Below, in pieces: positions 9,292-19,238 of a stretch of DNA of 64,000 nt (the stretch's first letter is position 1; every line of letters starts with the position of its first letter). The DNA lies in the NCBI RefSeq assembly GCF_017695975.1, contig NZ_JAAORN010000002.1:124001-188000 (forward strand). Direction: 5' to 3'. Below the pieces are notes generated by a model. That model ran no database searches, was not told the origin of the DNA, and worked only from the letters and a program-made list of their open reading frames with translations. The position numbers and the translations under genes are program-made. This DNA comes from Prochlorococcus marinus CUG1417 (lineage in GTDB: Bacteria > Cyanobacteriota > Cyanobacteriia > PCC-6307 > Cyanobiaceae).

Positions 9292-10737
9292 ATGAAAAAA
9301 CCTAAAATTATTCCAATAATACTTTGTGGAGGCAAAGGTTCTAGATTATGGCCGTTATCAAGACAAAGCTACCCTAAACAATTTCTTTCTTTGTATGGTG
9401 AAGATAAAAAGTCATTACTACAAAAAACACAAACTAGAATTTCTGGGATAAGCAACATAACTAGTCCCATAATAATTTGCAGTGAAGAGCATAGATTTTT
9501 AGTGGCTGAACAGATGAGAATAATAGGAGTTAATCCAAAAGCAATTATTCTTGAACCTGAAGGTAGGAATACTGCTCCTGCTATTACAATTGGAGCCCTA
9601 GAAGCAGTTGAAGAGGATAGCGACTCAATATTATTAATATTATCTGCTGATCATAAAATAGATAACAATAAAGAGTTTACCAGAGTGATCCACAAAGGAT
9701 ATGAATACGCCAATCAGGGTAGATTAGTTACTTTTGGAGTGATTCCAACCTATCCAGAGACCGGATACGGATATATTGAAAGTGAATCAACCCTAAATAT
9801 TGAAGATCTAAAAGGTTCTAAAATAAAAAAATTCATCGAAAAACCAAATCAAAATCTTGCTGAGAAATTCCTAAGAGATGGTAATTTCACGTGGAATAGC
9901 GGCATTTTTATGTTTAAAACCAAAGTTTTTTTAGAAGAATTAAAAACCTATTCACCCAAAACATACTATTGCTCTAGAGGAGCAATGGAATCAAAAATAA
10001 AAGATCTTGATTTCACAAGAATTAATGAAAATAAATTCAAAGATTCTCCCAATATTTCAGTTGATGTGGCAGTTATGGAAAATACCAATCTTGGAACAGT
10101 ATTACCTTTAGATGCCGGATGGAGTGATGTTGGAAGTTGGAAATCCCTGTGGGAGAGTCAAGAAAAAGATAAATCAGGAAACTACATCTCAGGAAAGGTT
10201 ATAGATAAAAACTCTAAAAATTGTTACATAAGAAGTGAAAGTAGATTAATTGTAACTCTTGGATTAAATAACTTAACAATTATCGAAACTTCAGATGCTA
10301 TCTTAATCTCCGATAAAACTAAAACTGACTCTATCAAATCTATAGTTGATCAATTACAAAAATCTGGTTTGGAGGAGGGCTCTATTCACAAAAAAATTTT
10401 TAGACCTTGGGGTAATTATAATTCAATTGCACAAGGGGAAAACTGGCAAGTGAAAAAGCTTGAAGTAAAAGCCGGGGCAAGTTTATCCCTTCAATTGCAC
10501 AAAAAAAGATCTGAGCATTGGATTGTAGTAAAAGGTACTGCTGATGTGCAAATTGGAGATAAGAATTTTTTATTAAATGAGAATCAAAGTACATTTATCC
10601 CACTTGGCACTAAGCATAGATTATCAAATCCAGGCAAGAAAAACTTGACTTTGATTGAGGTTCAGAGTGGGGATTATTTGGGAGAAGATGATATTATTAG
10701 ATTTGAGGATCAATATGGGAGAAAACCTCATAGTTGA
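9292..10737 (+). CDS. manC: Bifunctional mannose-1-phosphate guanylyltransferase / mannose-6-phosphate isomerase (type II PMI)
   Basis: 481 residues, the usual length for ManC/AlgA/CpsB proteins. GGKGSRLWPLSRQSYPKQF at 13-31 is the GTP-binding pyrophosphorylase signature. FIEKPNQ near 180 is the conserved FVEKP motif, and DAGWSDVGSW near 275 is also diagnostic. The C-terminal 110 residues form a type II PMI cupin: RPWGNY at 371-376, then QLHKKRSEHW around 401-410 with metal-binding His/Glu. It makes GDP-mannose from fructose-6-phosphate via mannose-6-phosphate when a phosphomannomutase is supplied; none is seen in this window. Its stop is 51 bases from the convergent galE. Confidence 0.93.
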   Translation: MKKPKIIPIILCGGKGSRLWPLSRQSYPKQFLSLYGEDKKSLLQKTQTRISGISNITSPIIICSEEHRFLVAEQMRIIGVNPKAIILEPEGRNTAPAITIGALEAVEEDSDSILLILSADHKIDNNKEFTRVIHKGYEYANQGRLVTFGVIPTYPETGYGYIESESTLNIEDLKGSKIKKFIEKPNQNLAEKFLRDGNFTWNSGIFMFKTKVFLEELKTYSPKTYYCSRGAMESKIKDLDFTRINENKFKDSPNISVDVAVMENTNLGTVLPLDAGWSDVGSWKSLWESQEKDKSGNYISGKVIDKNSKNCYIRSESRLIVTLGLNNLTIIETSDAILISDKTKTDSIKSIVDQLQKSGLEEGSIHKKIFRPWGNYNSIAQGENWQVKKLEVKAGASLSLQLHKKRSEHWIVVKGTADVQIGDKNFLLNENQSTFIPLGTKHRLSNPGKKNLTLIEVQSGDYLGEDDIIRFEDQYGRKPHS

Positions 10738-10788
10738 GAATTTAAAATAATTAATAAAGATCAAACAAAACCAATTTTTAAAAATTAT

Positions 10789-11832
10789 TTATGGATTGTT
10801 TAGATTATTATTTTGCCATCTCCAACCATCTACGCACATATCTTCAAGACTTCTTTTAGGTGTCCATTTTAATAAACTTTTGGCTAAAGAATTATCAGCT
10901 ATAACAATACCGTAATCTCCTTTTCTTCTATTAGTGAATTCATAATTAATTTTTACTTTATTAACATTCTCAAAAATCCTTATCAAACCTAACACACTTG
11001 TTCCCTTACCAGTACCGATATTGAGATTCAAAATTTGTGGTTCATTATTTTCTAAATATTCAAGAGCTTTGATGTGACCTTCAGCTAAATCCATCACATG
11101 TATAAAATCTCTTATACCAGTACCATCATAGGTAGGCCAATTTTTGCCATAGATTCTCAGCTTTTCTATTTCGCCAATTGCCACTCCATTAAGGATTGGG
11201 AAAATATTATTTTTAATGCCTTTTGGATTTTCACCAATTAAACCAGATTGGTGAGCTCCAATTGGATTAAAATATCTTAAATTTGCAATCCTCCAATTAT
11301 TACCTTTGTCATAAAGATCTTTTAATAATCTTTCAATAGCAAGTTTAGTTTGACCATAAGGATTTATCGGATTTATTGGGCTACTTTCATTTATTAATTT
11401 ATCTCCACTAATTTGATAAATTGTTGCACTACTACTAAAAATAACTGTTCTACATTTATATTTCTCCATTAATTTAAATAAAATTATTGAACCTCCTACA
11501 TTGTTATGCCAATATTGCAAAGGACTTGAAAGAGATTCAGCAACTGATTTCAATCCTGCAAAATGCATTACACAAGAAATAGGTTCACATTTCTCTTTAG
11601 CAAGCTTAAAAATATGGTCCAGTAATTTTTCGTCATTTATATCTCCTTTTATAAAGGTCAAATTATTTCTTATGTTTTTATCATTTAATAAAAAATTTAT
11701 CTTACTAATAACTTTTTCTGAACTATTTACTAAAGAGTCCAATATTATGACTTTATATCCTTTCTTTAAAAGTTCAAGACAAGTATGACTTCCTATATAT
11801 CCAGTGCCACCTGTAGCAAGAATAGTTTTCAT
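10789..11832 (-). CDS. galE: UDP-glucose 4-epimerase
   Basis: 347-residue short-chain epimerase close to E. coli GalE in length. GGTGYIGSHTC at 8-18 is the NAD-binding glycine loop. FSSSAT at 132-137 supplies the catalytic Ser, and YGQTK at 159-163 the Tyr-x3-Lys pair. NLRYFNPIGAHQSG and NLNIGTGKGTSV are diagnostic of GalE rather than of dehydratases. It interconverts UDP-glucose and UDP-galactose (or the N-acetyl forms). It stands alone on the minus strand between plus-strand manC and rfbF. A TATAAT hexamer on its strand at 11882-11877 lies 45-50 bases upstream of the ATG. Confidence 0.93.
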   Translation of the reverse strand: MKTILATGGTGYIGSHTCLELLKKGYKVIILDSLVNSSEKVISKINFLLNDKNIRNNLTFIKGDINDEKLLDHIFKLAKEKCEPISCVMHFAGLKSVAESLSSPLQYWHNNVGGSIILFKLMEKYKCRTVIFSSSATIYQISGDKLINESSPINPINPYGQTKLAIERLLKDLYDKGNNWRIANLRYFNPIGAHQSGLIGENPKGIKNNIFPILNGVAIGEIEKLRIYGKNWPTYDGTGIRDFIHVMDLAEGHIKALEYLENNEPQILNLNIGTGKGTSVLGLIRIFENVNKVKINYEFTNRRKGDYGIVIADNSLAKSLLKWTPKRSLEDMCVDGWRWQNNNLNNP

Positions 11833-11876
11833 TTCTGATTTTATTATTCTGAGTTTTAATTACTTATAATTTAATA

Positions 11877-11882
11877 ATTATA
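11877..11882 (-). promoter_or_regulatory. Putative -10 box for galE
   Basis: Perfect TATAAT on the minus strand, predicting a start site near 11870 and an untranslated leader of about 38 bases before the galE ATG. No good -35 hexamer is visible 16-18 bases upstream. In DNA this AT-rich a TATAAT alone is weak evidence. Confidence 0.35.
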
Positions 11883-12091
11883 CTTTTCCAAAGTAGAGTA
11901 TTAATGAAATAGATAAAGGTTGAGATAAAGATAAAAATTTTAAACATTTTTATCTTTTTTACCAAATACCATTCTTTAATAAATCTTATAAAGGTTTAAA
12001 TTAATAAATAACTAAATTCAAAAGTTTTATCTAAACCGTCTTATAATCTTCCTATGATCTGAATAAAACTAATAAAATTTTTTAATTTATA

Positions 12092-12121
12092 TTGTTAATA
12101 AAACTGCTATTTCTTTATAAT
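12092..12121 (+). promoter_or_regulatory. Putative sigma-70-type promoter of rfbF
   Basis: TTGTTA at 12092-12097, an 18-base spacer, and TATAAT at 12116-12121. This predicts transcription starting near 12128, leaving a very short A-rich leader before the rfbF ATG at 12144. It is the best two-box promoter noticed in the window, though chance matches are common in AT-rich DNA. Confidence 0.45.
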
Positions 12122-12143
12122 TACTCTAATTTAAAAAAAAAAA

Positions 12144-12917
12144 ATGAAAGCGGTTATATTGGCAGGAGGTTTAGGCACTCGTTTATCTGAAGAAACTCAC
12201 CTGAGGCCTAAGCCAATGGTAGAGATAGGTTCTAAACCTATTCTATGGCACATAATGAAAATCTTTAGCTCTTATGGAATTAAAGACTTTATAATATGTT
12301 GCGGATACAAAGGATACATAATCAAAGAATATTTTTTTAATTACTCTCTACATCTTTCAGATTTAGAAATAGATTTAGATTCTAATAAAATAAATATCCT
12401 TAACAAGAAAGGTGAAGATTGGAAAGTAACTGTTCTAGATACTGGTGAAACAACTCAAACTGGAGGGAGATTAAAAAGAGCGTATGAATTTCTCAAAAAT
12501 GAAGAAAGTTTTTGTTTTACTTATGGCGATGGATTGGCAGATATAAATATAGCGGATCTAATTTCTTATCATAATAGTCATAAAAAGCTTGCTACCATTA
12601 CTGCTGTCCTCCCTCCTGGCAGATATGGAGCACTTAATTGCGAAAATAATTTGGTAAAGAGCTTTCAAGAAAAACCTAGAGGAGATGGAGGTAGAATAAA
12701 TGGAGGATTTTTTGTACTATCTCCTAAATGTATTCCTCTCATAAAAGATGATAATACTGCTTGGGAAGAGTATCCCCTCAAAAAACTAGCTGAAAGTAGA
12801 GAGTTAATGGCCTATACACATGATAAATTTTGGCAGCCAATGGATACTTTAAGAGAAAAAAATCTGTTGGAAAAGTTATGGCAGGAAAATAAAGCCCCAT
12901 GGAAAACTTGGAGCTGA
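12144..12917 (+). CDS. rfbF: Glucose-1-phosphate cytidylyltransferase
   Basis: 257 residues, exactly the usual RfbF length. LAGGLGTRLSEETHLRPKPM at residues 6-25 is the RfbF-specific nucleotidyltransferase signature, where SEET distinguishes it from thymidylyltransferases. VLDTGETTQTGGRLKRA, FTYGDGLADI and FQEKPRGDGGRINGGFF are also characteristic. It makes CDP-glucose from CTP and glucose-1-phosphate. Its partner rfbG (CDP-glucose 4,6-dehydratase) is normally adjacent but here lies about 27 kb away at 39858-40976. It is the only gene on the plus strand between galE and asnB, with its own likely promoter. Confidence 0.95.
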   Translation: MKAVILAGGLGTRLSEETHLRPKPMVEIGSKPILWHIMKIFSSYGIKDFIICCGYKGYIIKEYFFNYSLHLSDLEIDLDSNKINILNKKGEDWKVTVLDTGETTQTGGRLKRAYEFLKNEESFCFTYGDGLADINIADLISYHNSHKKLATITAVLPPGRYGALNCENNLVKSFQEKPRGDGGRINGGFFVLSPKCIPLIKDDNTAWEEYPLKKLAESRELMAYTHDKFWQPMDTLREKNLLEKLWQENKAPWKTWS

Positions 12918-12974
12918 TAAATAAATTCCCCAAAATTTAATTAGTTAATATTTGAATCAAAACAATACTCTTTT

Positions 12975-14936
12975 TTATAGTTCTATATCAGAAAGCCAAG
13001 ATTGCCATATCAATAATGTCCATAATCTTGATGAATTATCTTTTTCACCACTTAAGTGAGAGGTCAAATTTTTAGATACTATTTCTGAATTTAAATAACC
13101 TTGCCTTTTAATAGTTGAGTCTGAAAGCAGATCACAAGCCCAATCTTTTAAAGGTCCTCTCAACCAATTATTAATTGGTATTGCAAAACCTTTTTTTTGA
13201 TTGTTAATTAAAGAATTAGGCAAATAATTGCTTAAAATCTTCTTAAGTATCCATTTTGTTTTTCGATTTCTTATTTTCATAGAAAGCGGCAATTCCCAGG
13301 CTAATTCAGCTACTCTATGATCCAAGAAAGGAGCTCTAACTTCTAAACCAGTTGCCATCGAGGCTCGATCAGTTTTTACAAGGATATCTGAATGAAGATA
13401 ATTTTGAACATCAGCAAGCATTATTCTTTCAGCAATGGAGGAAGCATATGGTAATATTTCTTTCTTCTGTTGACTACAATTAGTAAATTCTTCATTGAGT
13501 AAATATGATGTATCATTCGATCCACAAGTTAAAGAGTTATAAATAGACTCTAAGTTATCGGCATGTAAGATAGATTTTGATAACTTTTGAATTTTTTGTT
13601 GAGATAGACCTATATTTTTATTTGGTAAGTTTATTAATAAGCTACTAACTAAAGATCTAACTGAATAAGGTAAGTTTTTAAAAATTTTATGTATTTTAGG
13701 TATTAAATAATGACGATTGTATCCGCCAAATAGTTCATCAGCTCCATCCCCAGATAGAACGACTTTAAGACCATTTTTAGAAGCTTCTCTACAAACTAGA
13801 TATGTAGGGATTTGAGACGAATCAGCGAATGGCTCAGTATAAATACTTGATAAAGAGGGAATTAATTTGATCAAATCTGAGGAGGAAAGGGCCACTTCAT
13901 TATGATTTGTACCTAAATAAGAGGCTATCAATTTTGCAGCGGGTCCCTCGTCAAACCCCACTTCCCCTTGATTATTATCTGGGAAAGAGATAGTAAAGCT
14001 ATTTATAGGTTCTTTAGAGGAATGCATTAATAAAGAACAAATCAGGGAGGAATCAATACCGCTAGATAGAAAAACCCCTATAGGGACATCAGAAATTTTC
14101 TTTTCCTCAACTGATCTTAATAGTGAATTGTTGACTTCTTTAATTGCAAAATCGTCATTATTAAGATTCAATTCAGACCTATTCTGAGAAATTTTTAAAG
14201 GATCCCACCACTTTATAGGATTTATACTTCTGAACTCTAATCTTTCAATATTTTCATAGTTAATTTCCAAATAGTGGCCTGGACTCAATTGATTAATATC
14301 ATCTTCAATTGTCAAAGGTGCAGAAATAAAACCTTGATTTATAAAAGACTCAAACGCAGCCTGATTTATATTTATTTGATAGTTTTTTAGTGCCCTGAAA
14401 GCACTTAAATCTGAAGCAAATAAAAAACTTTTTCTGCTTCTATTATTAAATTTTTTCAAACCATAATAAAGAGGTTTTTCTCCAAATCTATCTCTTACCA
14501 AATAAATAGATCTTTTTTTTCGATCCCATAATGCAAAAGAAAACATTCCTGCAAATCTGTCTAATGCTGAATTCAATCCCCAAGTCTCTATACAGGCAAG
14601 AAGTGTTTCAGTATCTGAGTTTCCTTTCCAAAAGAAGTTTCCAGTGCTGTATTTGGAAAGATCTTTTCTTAATAATTTATGGTTATAAATTTCCCCATTA
14701 AAAACAATTACATATCTACCTGATTGACTTAAAAAAGGTTGGTTTCCATTCTTACTTAAATCTTGAATTGCCAATCTTCTATGAGATAATGCAATTCCAA
14801 TCTTTTCATCAATCCAACATCCAGAACTATCAGGGCCTCTTGACTTTATATTTTTCGCCATATCATTGACTTCTTTAGCCAAAAGATCTCCCGAAGTACC
14901 ATTATTAAAATCCCATATACCCGCTATTCCGCACAT
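12975..14936 (-). CDS. asnB: Glutamine-hydrolysing asparagine synthase-like amidotransferase
   Basis: 653 residues with both AsnB domains. Cys2, exposed after removal of Met1, is the glutaminase nucleophile (MCGIAGIWDF). KSRGPDSSG at 31-39 and FNGEIYN at 79-85 complete the N-terminal site. The synthetase half has the PP-loop SSGIDSS at 291-297 and LSGDGADELFGGYNRH. In polysaccharide loci, AsnB homologues (WbpS/WbmI type) convert uronic-acid carboxyls of sugars to amides. The UDP-HexNAc dehydrogenase and uronate epimerase in the same strand block make that role plausible here. Ordinary asparagine synthesis is the alternative. It ends the minus-strand block that starts near 23.5 kb. Confidence 0.88.
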   Translation of the reverse strand: MCGIAGIWDFNNGTSGDLLAKEVNDMAKNIKSRGPDSSGCWIDEKIGIALSHRRLAIQDLSKNGNQPFLSQSGRYVIVFNGEIYNHKLLRKDLSKYSTGNFFWKGNSDTETLLACIETWGLNSALDRFAGMFSFALWDRKKRSIYLVRDRFGEKPLYYGLKKFNNRSRKSFLFASDLSAFRALKNYQININQAAFESFINQGFISAPLTIEDDINQLSPGHYLEINYENIERLEFRSINPIKWWDPLKISQNRSELNLNNDDFAIKEVNNSLLRSVEEKKISDVPIGVFLSSGIDSSLICSLLMHSSKEPINSFTISFPDNNQGEVGFDEGPAAKLIASYLGTNHNEVALSSSDLIKLIPSLSSIYTEPFADSSQIPTYLVCREASKNGLKVVLSGDGADELFGGYNRHYLIPKIHKIFKNLPYSVRSLVSSLLINLPNKNIGLSQQKIQKLSKSILHADNLESIYNSLTCGSNDTSYLLNEEFTNCSQQKKEILPYASSIAERIMLADVQNYLHSDILVKTDRASMATGLEVRAPFLDHRVAELAWELPLSMKIRNRKTKWILKKILSNYLPNSLINNQKKGFAIPINNWLRGPLKDWACDLLSDSTIKRQGYLNSEIVSKNLTSHLSGEKDNSSRLWTLLIWQSWLSDIEL

Positions 14937-15005
14937 TTAAAAAACAAGAGCTTTATTTATACTAGTACAAACAAATGCTTGGGAGAAATAATCAAGGTTT
15001 CTAAT

Positions 15006-16133
15006 TTAAAATTTTTCGTATAAACTCATTGTTTGAGAAATTACCATTTCAGAATTGAATTTTTTAATTGTACTTAGTCTTGCATTCTTCCCAAATTTCT
15101 CAGAAATTACAGGATTATTAATTAAAAATAATATAGCTAGCTTAATCGAAACTGGATCATGCGGAGGAACTATCAAGCCTGATTCTCCATGCTTCACAAC
15201 ATCATTACAGCCGGGAACATTTGTAGTAATTATTGAACATTCCATTGCTGAAGCCTCTAATAATGCCATCGATAAGCCCTCTCTCCAGGACGGCAAGATA
15301 ACAATATCTGAATTTTCGTATATAGGCTTTAAGTCTGATAATTGACCAAGTAATTTAATCCAACTTTTATTTTTTAATTTGTCAATTTCTCTCTTAGAAA
15401 GAAAGCTTCTATTATGGAAAGATAAATCACTTGGCACATATAAACACAAATTAACATTGTCATCAATAAGACTTTCACATGCTTCTAAAAGTTCGATAAT
15501 ACCTTTTTCCTTGATAATCCTTGAAGGGAAAAATATTTTAATAGTTTTTTTAAGGTCAATTTTTTTAATTTCTTTTTCCCTCTTGTAATAATTCACATCT
15601 ACTCCTGAACCTCTAATAAGAAAAGACTTATTTTTTGAAATTATTTTCAAACTCTGAAAAAAATTCCTATCTTCTGAATTTTGAAAAATTAGATTTGAAG
15701 ATTTGTGATTAAAAACTTTTCGATATATGAATACCATAAATACTCTATATATAAATGCATTTGTATTTTTAGCTAGAAATACATGACCTAATCCTGTAAT
15801 GGCATTGAAAATTTTCTTTAAACCAACTATTCTTCCAGCTATAGTTCCATATAAACAAGCTTTAATTGTGAAATGATGAGCCATATCAGGTTTGATTTTC
15901 AAAAAAATATTTATCAAATCAATTATGGAAAAAATTTCTAATAGAGGATTTATAGAATTCCTATTGAGTTTCCAATTTACTATTTCACATCCAGTCTCTT
16001 TAAGAGGTTTAGAATAACCATCAAAAGGGAAAACCAGAGTTACATTATATTTCTTTAATAATTCTTTAATTAACTTGAATCTAAAATTATATAAATACCA
16101 TCCTGTATTGGATACAATAATTATTTTTTTCAT
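15006..16133 (-). CDS. Glycosyltransferase family 4 (GT-B fold)
   Basis: 375 residues. The N-terminus KKIIIVSNTGWYLYNFRFKL is the first strand and acceptor loop of the WbpH/PglA-like GT4 group. The C-terminal donor domain shows IFFPSRIIKEKGI and PSWREGLSMALLEASAM, the E-x7-E retaining motif, with TTNVPGCNDVV following. Such enzymes transfer HexNAc or hexose residues from UDP-sugars onto lipid-linked acceptors at the inner membrane face. It lies 69 bases upstream of asnB and 70 bases downstream of the putative polymerase on the same strand. Confidence 0.87.
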   Translation of the reverse strand: MKKIIIVSNTGWYLYNFRFKLIKELLKKYNVTLVFPFDGYSKPLKETGCEIVNWKLNRNSINPLLEIFSIIDLINIFLKIKPDMAHHFTIKACLYGTIAGRIVGLKKIFNAITGLGHVFLAKNTNAFIYRVFMVFIYRKVFNHKSSNLIFQNSEDRNFFQSLKIISKNKSFLIRGSGVDVNYYKREKEIKKIDLKKTIKIFFPSRIIKEKGIIELLEACESLIDDNVNLCLYVPSDLSFHNRSFLSKREIDKLKNKSWIKLLGQLSDLKPIYENSDIVILPSWREGLSMALLEASAMECSIITTNVPGCNDVVKHGESGLIVPPHDPVSIKLAILFLINNPVISEKFGKNARLSTIKKFNSEMVISQTMSLYEKF

Positions 16134-16203
16134 AAATCTAAAAGATAATTAAAGATCTAAAAATATGGACTAACTTTTTCATAATTTTCATAAATATAGG
16201 AAA

Positions 16204-17271
16204 TTACAATATTATTGTTGAAAAAATTATATTCTTATATGGGATCCAACAAAATGAGTGTTTAGCAAATAGCAACCAAATAGAAAGTACAATAAATACA
16301 CTTACTACTATTAAAACCTTCCAAGCAAATTTATTAAATTTGAAAATACCAGTATCTGGCAAATGGGAAGCAACCAATAATTGAATAGGTAAAAAATTTA
16401 AAGCAACCCTATCAACAGCAGTAGATGAAGGTACTATTGGTAGAGCAATTAAGGCGGCGAATGACATCAATGATATGACAAAAAATATTTTCTTAGAAAT
16501 GTTTGATATTTTAAATTTATTTACATTAAAAATAAATATAAATGAAGGGATAAAACATAAAATAATTCTAATTAATGCACCACTTGAGGCCATGTTTTGC
16601 CCCAAATAACCTAATACAAGATTGTCCCAACTAGAAATAATAAATTCGGATATAAAGTAATAACCTATTGGAATGATTAATAAAATTTTCAAAAGATTAT
16701 TGGATCTTTCGCTTTTAAATGTATAAATAAGTGGAGCGAAAAAAAATAAACCACCTGAACGATGGAATAACATTCCTATAATTATAAGAAAAATACTTTT
16801 ATAAAATTGACCTTTTTCTAAAATCAAAATCGCCAATAAAAATAGGGCAATAGACACTGATTGTCTTGTATAACCCATTGCTACAACTGTAATAAGATAA
16901 GGATAAGCAACACATAAACCTAACCAAGGTCTTGGAAGGCTATCGCAAAATTTAATTAAACAATATGAAAATATTACGGCACAAACTGCATTGACCAAAA
17001 TAATACCAAAATCGAATCTTGAGAAGATTGAATTAAGAGTGAAATATGCAGGTTCCAGTGTTAACCAATTTTCTATTACTCCATCTCGAATATCCAAAAA
17101 AATTTCTAGATATTGATCCCAGTCGCAACCAACTTCATTCCTGAACCCAATAAATAAAGAAAAAAATAATATTAATAAATTTTGGGCCTCTTTTTTAAAA
17201 GTATTAAATGCTTGTGTTTCCTCAATTGCTTTAAAACCTAGGAAAAAATAAAGAAGATAATAAAAAATCAT
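16204..17271 (-). CDS. EpsG-like polysaccharide polymerase (Wzy candidate)
   Basis: 355 residues with about nine to ten hydrophobic membrane segments. The loop after the second helix, FIGFRNEVGCDWDQYLEIF, is the R-x-x-x-G-x-D-x-x-x-Y hallmark of the EpsG/Wzy family. MGYTRQSVSIALFLLAI and LFHRSGGLFFFAPLI are further conserved pieces: the RQ helix and the H-x-S/G segment. EpsG-type proteins polymerise repeat units on the periplasmic face of the inner membrane. It is the only polymerase-like gene in the window. Its place among GT4, carbamoyltransferase and ABC exporter genes supports the call. Confidence 0.8.
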   Translation of the reverse strand: MIFYYLLYFFLGFKAIEETQAFNTFKKEAQNLLILFFSLFIGFRNEVGCDWDQYLEIFLDIRDGVIENWLTLEPAYFTLNSIFSRFDFGIILVNAVCAVIFSYCLIKFCDSLPRPWLGLCVAYPYLITVVAMGYTRQSVSIALFLLAILILEKGQFYKSIFLIIIGMLFHRSGGLFFFAPLIYTFKSERSNNLLKILLIIPIGYYFISEFIISSWDNLVLGYLGQNMASSGALIRIILCFIPSFIFIFNVNKFKISNISKKIFFVISLMSFAALIALPIVPSSTAVDRVALNFLPIQLLVASHLPDTGIFKFNKFAWKVLIVVSVFIVLSIWLLFAKHSFCWIPYKNIIFSTIIL

Positions 17272-17413
17272 TATATTTTTTAGTCAATTAATTAAGTTCA
17301 AAAAAATTAAATTAAATACTAGTTCATTATTTGTTTTATTTATATTCAAGAAATAAGTTTCTAATATCATTACTAATTTTCCTTTTTAAAAATTTATTTG
17401 TTGCCATATTCTT

Positions 17414-19156
17414 TTAACTCTTAATTTTCTTTAATATAAAACTTTCTATAACCAAATAATTTAGTCCGCTATTCTTAAAAACAGAAATCGCATCTTCTAA
17501 AGAATAAACCAATGGATAACCATGCAGATTGAATGAAGTATTTAATATGCATGGAATACCAGACATTTTATAAAAATCATTAATTAATTCCCAATATTCT
17601 GGATTCATTAACTTATCAACGATCTGAACTCTCGCTGTTTTATCTCTTGGATGGATAGCAGCACATATTTCAGACTGAGCTAATTCTGTAGTATCAAATG
17701 CCAACATCATATAGGGAGAAAACAAATTTTTAGGATTAACAATATATTTAGAAGCTTTTTCTTTCAATAATGATGGGGCAAATGGCATCCAAAAATCTCT
17801 TTTTTTTATTTTGGAATTAATTTTTTCAACGTTTGACCAATCTTTAGGATTCGCTAAAATTGATCTATTTCCTAATGCTCTTGCACCCCATTCCATTTTC
17901 CCACTACATCTTGCAAGAATATGATTATTCATAATAATTTCTGCACAATCGCGAGAAATATTCTCAGATTTATTTATAGATATATCATCTTCTTCATTTA
18001 TGTGTTTAGATATAATTTTTTCAATATTGCCTTCGTAACAAAGACCGCCTAAATATAAATTATTTAAAGAAAGTAAAGGTTTTAATTCTTTTTTTTGTTT
18101 TAATTCTTCTTTTTGTTTCAATAATTCTGAATATTCAATCCAAGATGCGCCAAGAGACAAAGATTCGTCCCCACAACTAGGGAAAATAAATAATTCTTCC
18201 AATCCATCTATCTCAGAAATTATTTTATTAGCTTTTACATTCATAAAAACACCTCCACCACAAACTACTCTTTTTATTCCAGTTTCTTTTATAATTCCCT
18301 CTACCCAAGTTTTTAGGATTTCCTCAGTAAATGTCTGAACTCCCCCTGCTATAGCATCAAATCTCTTGCATTCAAATTTTTCTCTCAAAAATTCATATAT
18401 GTAACTGGATTCATGTTCGCTGCCTAATTCAAAATTAAAACCATCTTTAGATACTTTTAGAAGTTCATCCAAAATATTTTTGATCTCCAAAGCAAATTTA
18501 TTTTCAGCATAAGGGGCTAATCCCATAACTTTATATTCATGCTCCCAAGGCTTTAAACCAAGCATATAAGTAACTCTTGAATAAATTTTACCAACAGATG
18601 CTTTTCTATTAGTTGAGGAAATTCTTTTAATTTCTAGTCCATTAGCTATTGAAACTGTTGCGGATAACCCATCTCCAGCGCCATCACAAGTTAAAATTAA
18701 AGTCTCCTCATTTAAATCAAAAGGAGAACCAAAATAAGCTGCAGATGCATGTGATAAATGATGATCTTGAAATCTTATCTTGTCTTTATTTATATTAATA
18801 TGTTGAGAAAGTTGTTCTATTCTTTCTTTTCTTCTCTGATCAAAAACAGCTTTTAAATATGACGGTTCTCTTTTTGAATCTTTTATAAAATCAGCCTTGC
18901 CAGCTTTGTACCATTCTGATGCATTCTCCAAATAGGATGCAGAATGCATAAAATTACTTGCATAAACTGCTATATCAATATCTTTAGGATCAATATCTGC
19001 TAGTTTTAAAACCTCTTCAATTGAAAGCTTAGGATAACCAATTTCATTTTTTTTTCTTGTTAACCTTTCTTCACTAATAGAATATTTTATCTGGCCATCT
19101 TGAAGAATTGTAGCTCCACTGTTATGACCATCATGAATACCTAAAATCGTTATCAA
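17414..19156 (-). CDS. Carbamoyltransferase, NodU/CmcH family
   Basis: About 580 residues. The N-terminal domain has ILGIHDGHNSGA and DHHLSHAASAYFGSPF, whose histidines bind metal in TobZ/CmcH-type O-carbamoyltransferases. CGGGVFMNVKANK, MEWGARALGNRSILANP and CILNTSFNLHGYP are the conserved YrdC-like and C-terminal segments. The family moves carbamoyl from carbamoyl-phosphate to a sugar or antibiotic hydroxyl, here probably a surface sugar. The frame has no ATG near the start. I chose TTG at 19156, giving MITILGIHDGHNSG, because AGGGA lies seven bases upstream; TTG at 19171 is the alternative. A two-copy 18-base tandem repeat inserts a charged KQKEEL/KQKKEL stretch about two-thirds along the protein. 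Confidence 0.88.
   Translation of the reverse strand: MITILGIHDGHNSGATILQDGQIKYSISEERLTRKKNEIGYPKLSIEEVLKLADIDPKDIDIAVYASNFMHSASYLENASEWYKAGKADFIKDSKREPSYLKAVFDQRRKERIEQLSQHININKDKIRFQDHHLSHASAAYFGSPFDLNEETLILTCDGAGDGLSATVSIANGLEIKRISSTNRKASVGKIYSRVTYMLGLKPWEHEYKVMGLAPYAENKFALEIKNILDELLKVSKDGFNFELGSEHESSYIYEFLREKFECKRFDAIAGGVQTFTEEILKTWVEGIIKETGIKRVVCGGGVFMNVKANKIISEIDGLEELFIFPSCGDESLSLGASWIEYSELLKQKEELKQKKELKPLLSLNNLYLGGLCYEGNIEKIISKHINEEDDISINKSENISRDCAEIIMNNHILARCSGKMEWGARALGNRSILANPKDWSNVEKINSKIKKRDFWMPFAPSLLKEKASKYIVNPKNLFSPYMMLAFDTTELAQSEICAAIHPRDKTARVQIVDKLMNPEYWELINDFYKMSGIPCILNTSFNLHGYPLVYSLEDAISVFKNSGLNYLVIESFILKKIKS
18080..18115. repeat. 18-base tandem repeat, two copies, in the carbamoyltransferase gene
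   Basis: Two adjacent 18-base units, 18080-18097 and 18098-18115, differ at one position. On the plus strand each reads TTTTAATTCTTYTTTTTG. A degenerate third unit may follow. The length is a multiple of three, so it adds six residues per unit (rich in Lys, Glu and Gln) without breaking the frame. It looks like replication slippage in a surface-exposed linker. Confidence 0.7.
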
Positions 19157-19238
19157 GATTTTTTCCCTCAAGATATAACCATAATAATATATTGCCCTTT
19201 ATTTTTAATTATTTAAAAGTTTTTAATCTTCTATTAGG

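Larger units (their letters stand above)
11833..12143. other. Divergent promoter region between galE and rfbF
   Basis: A 311-base, almost purely A/T stretch with no supportable reading frame. It separates divergently transcribed galE and rfbF and carries one -10-like hexamer for each direction (listed separately). No riboswitch-like or repeat structure was recognised. Confidence 0.6.
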
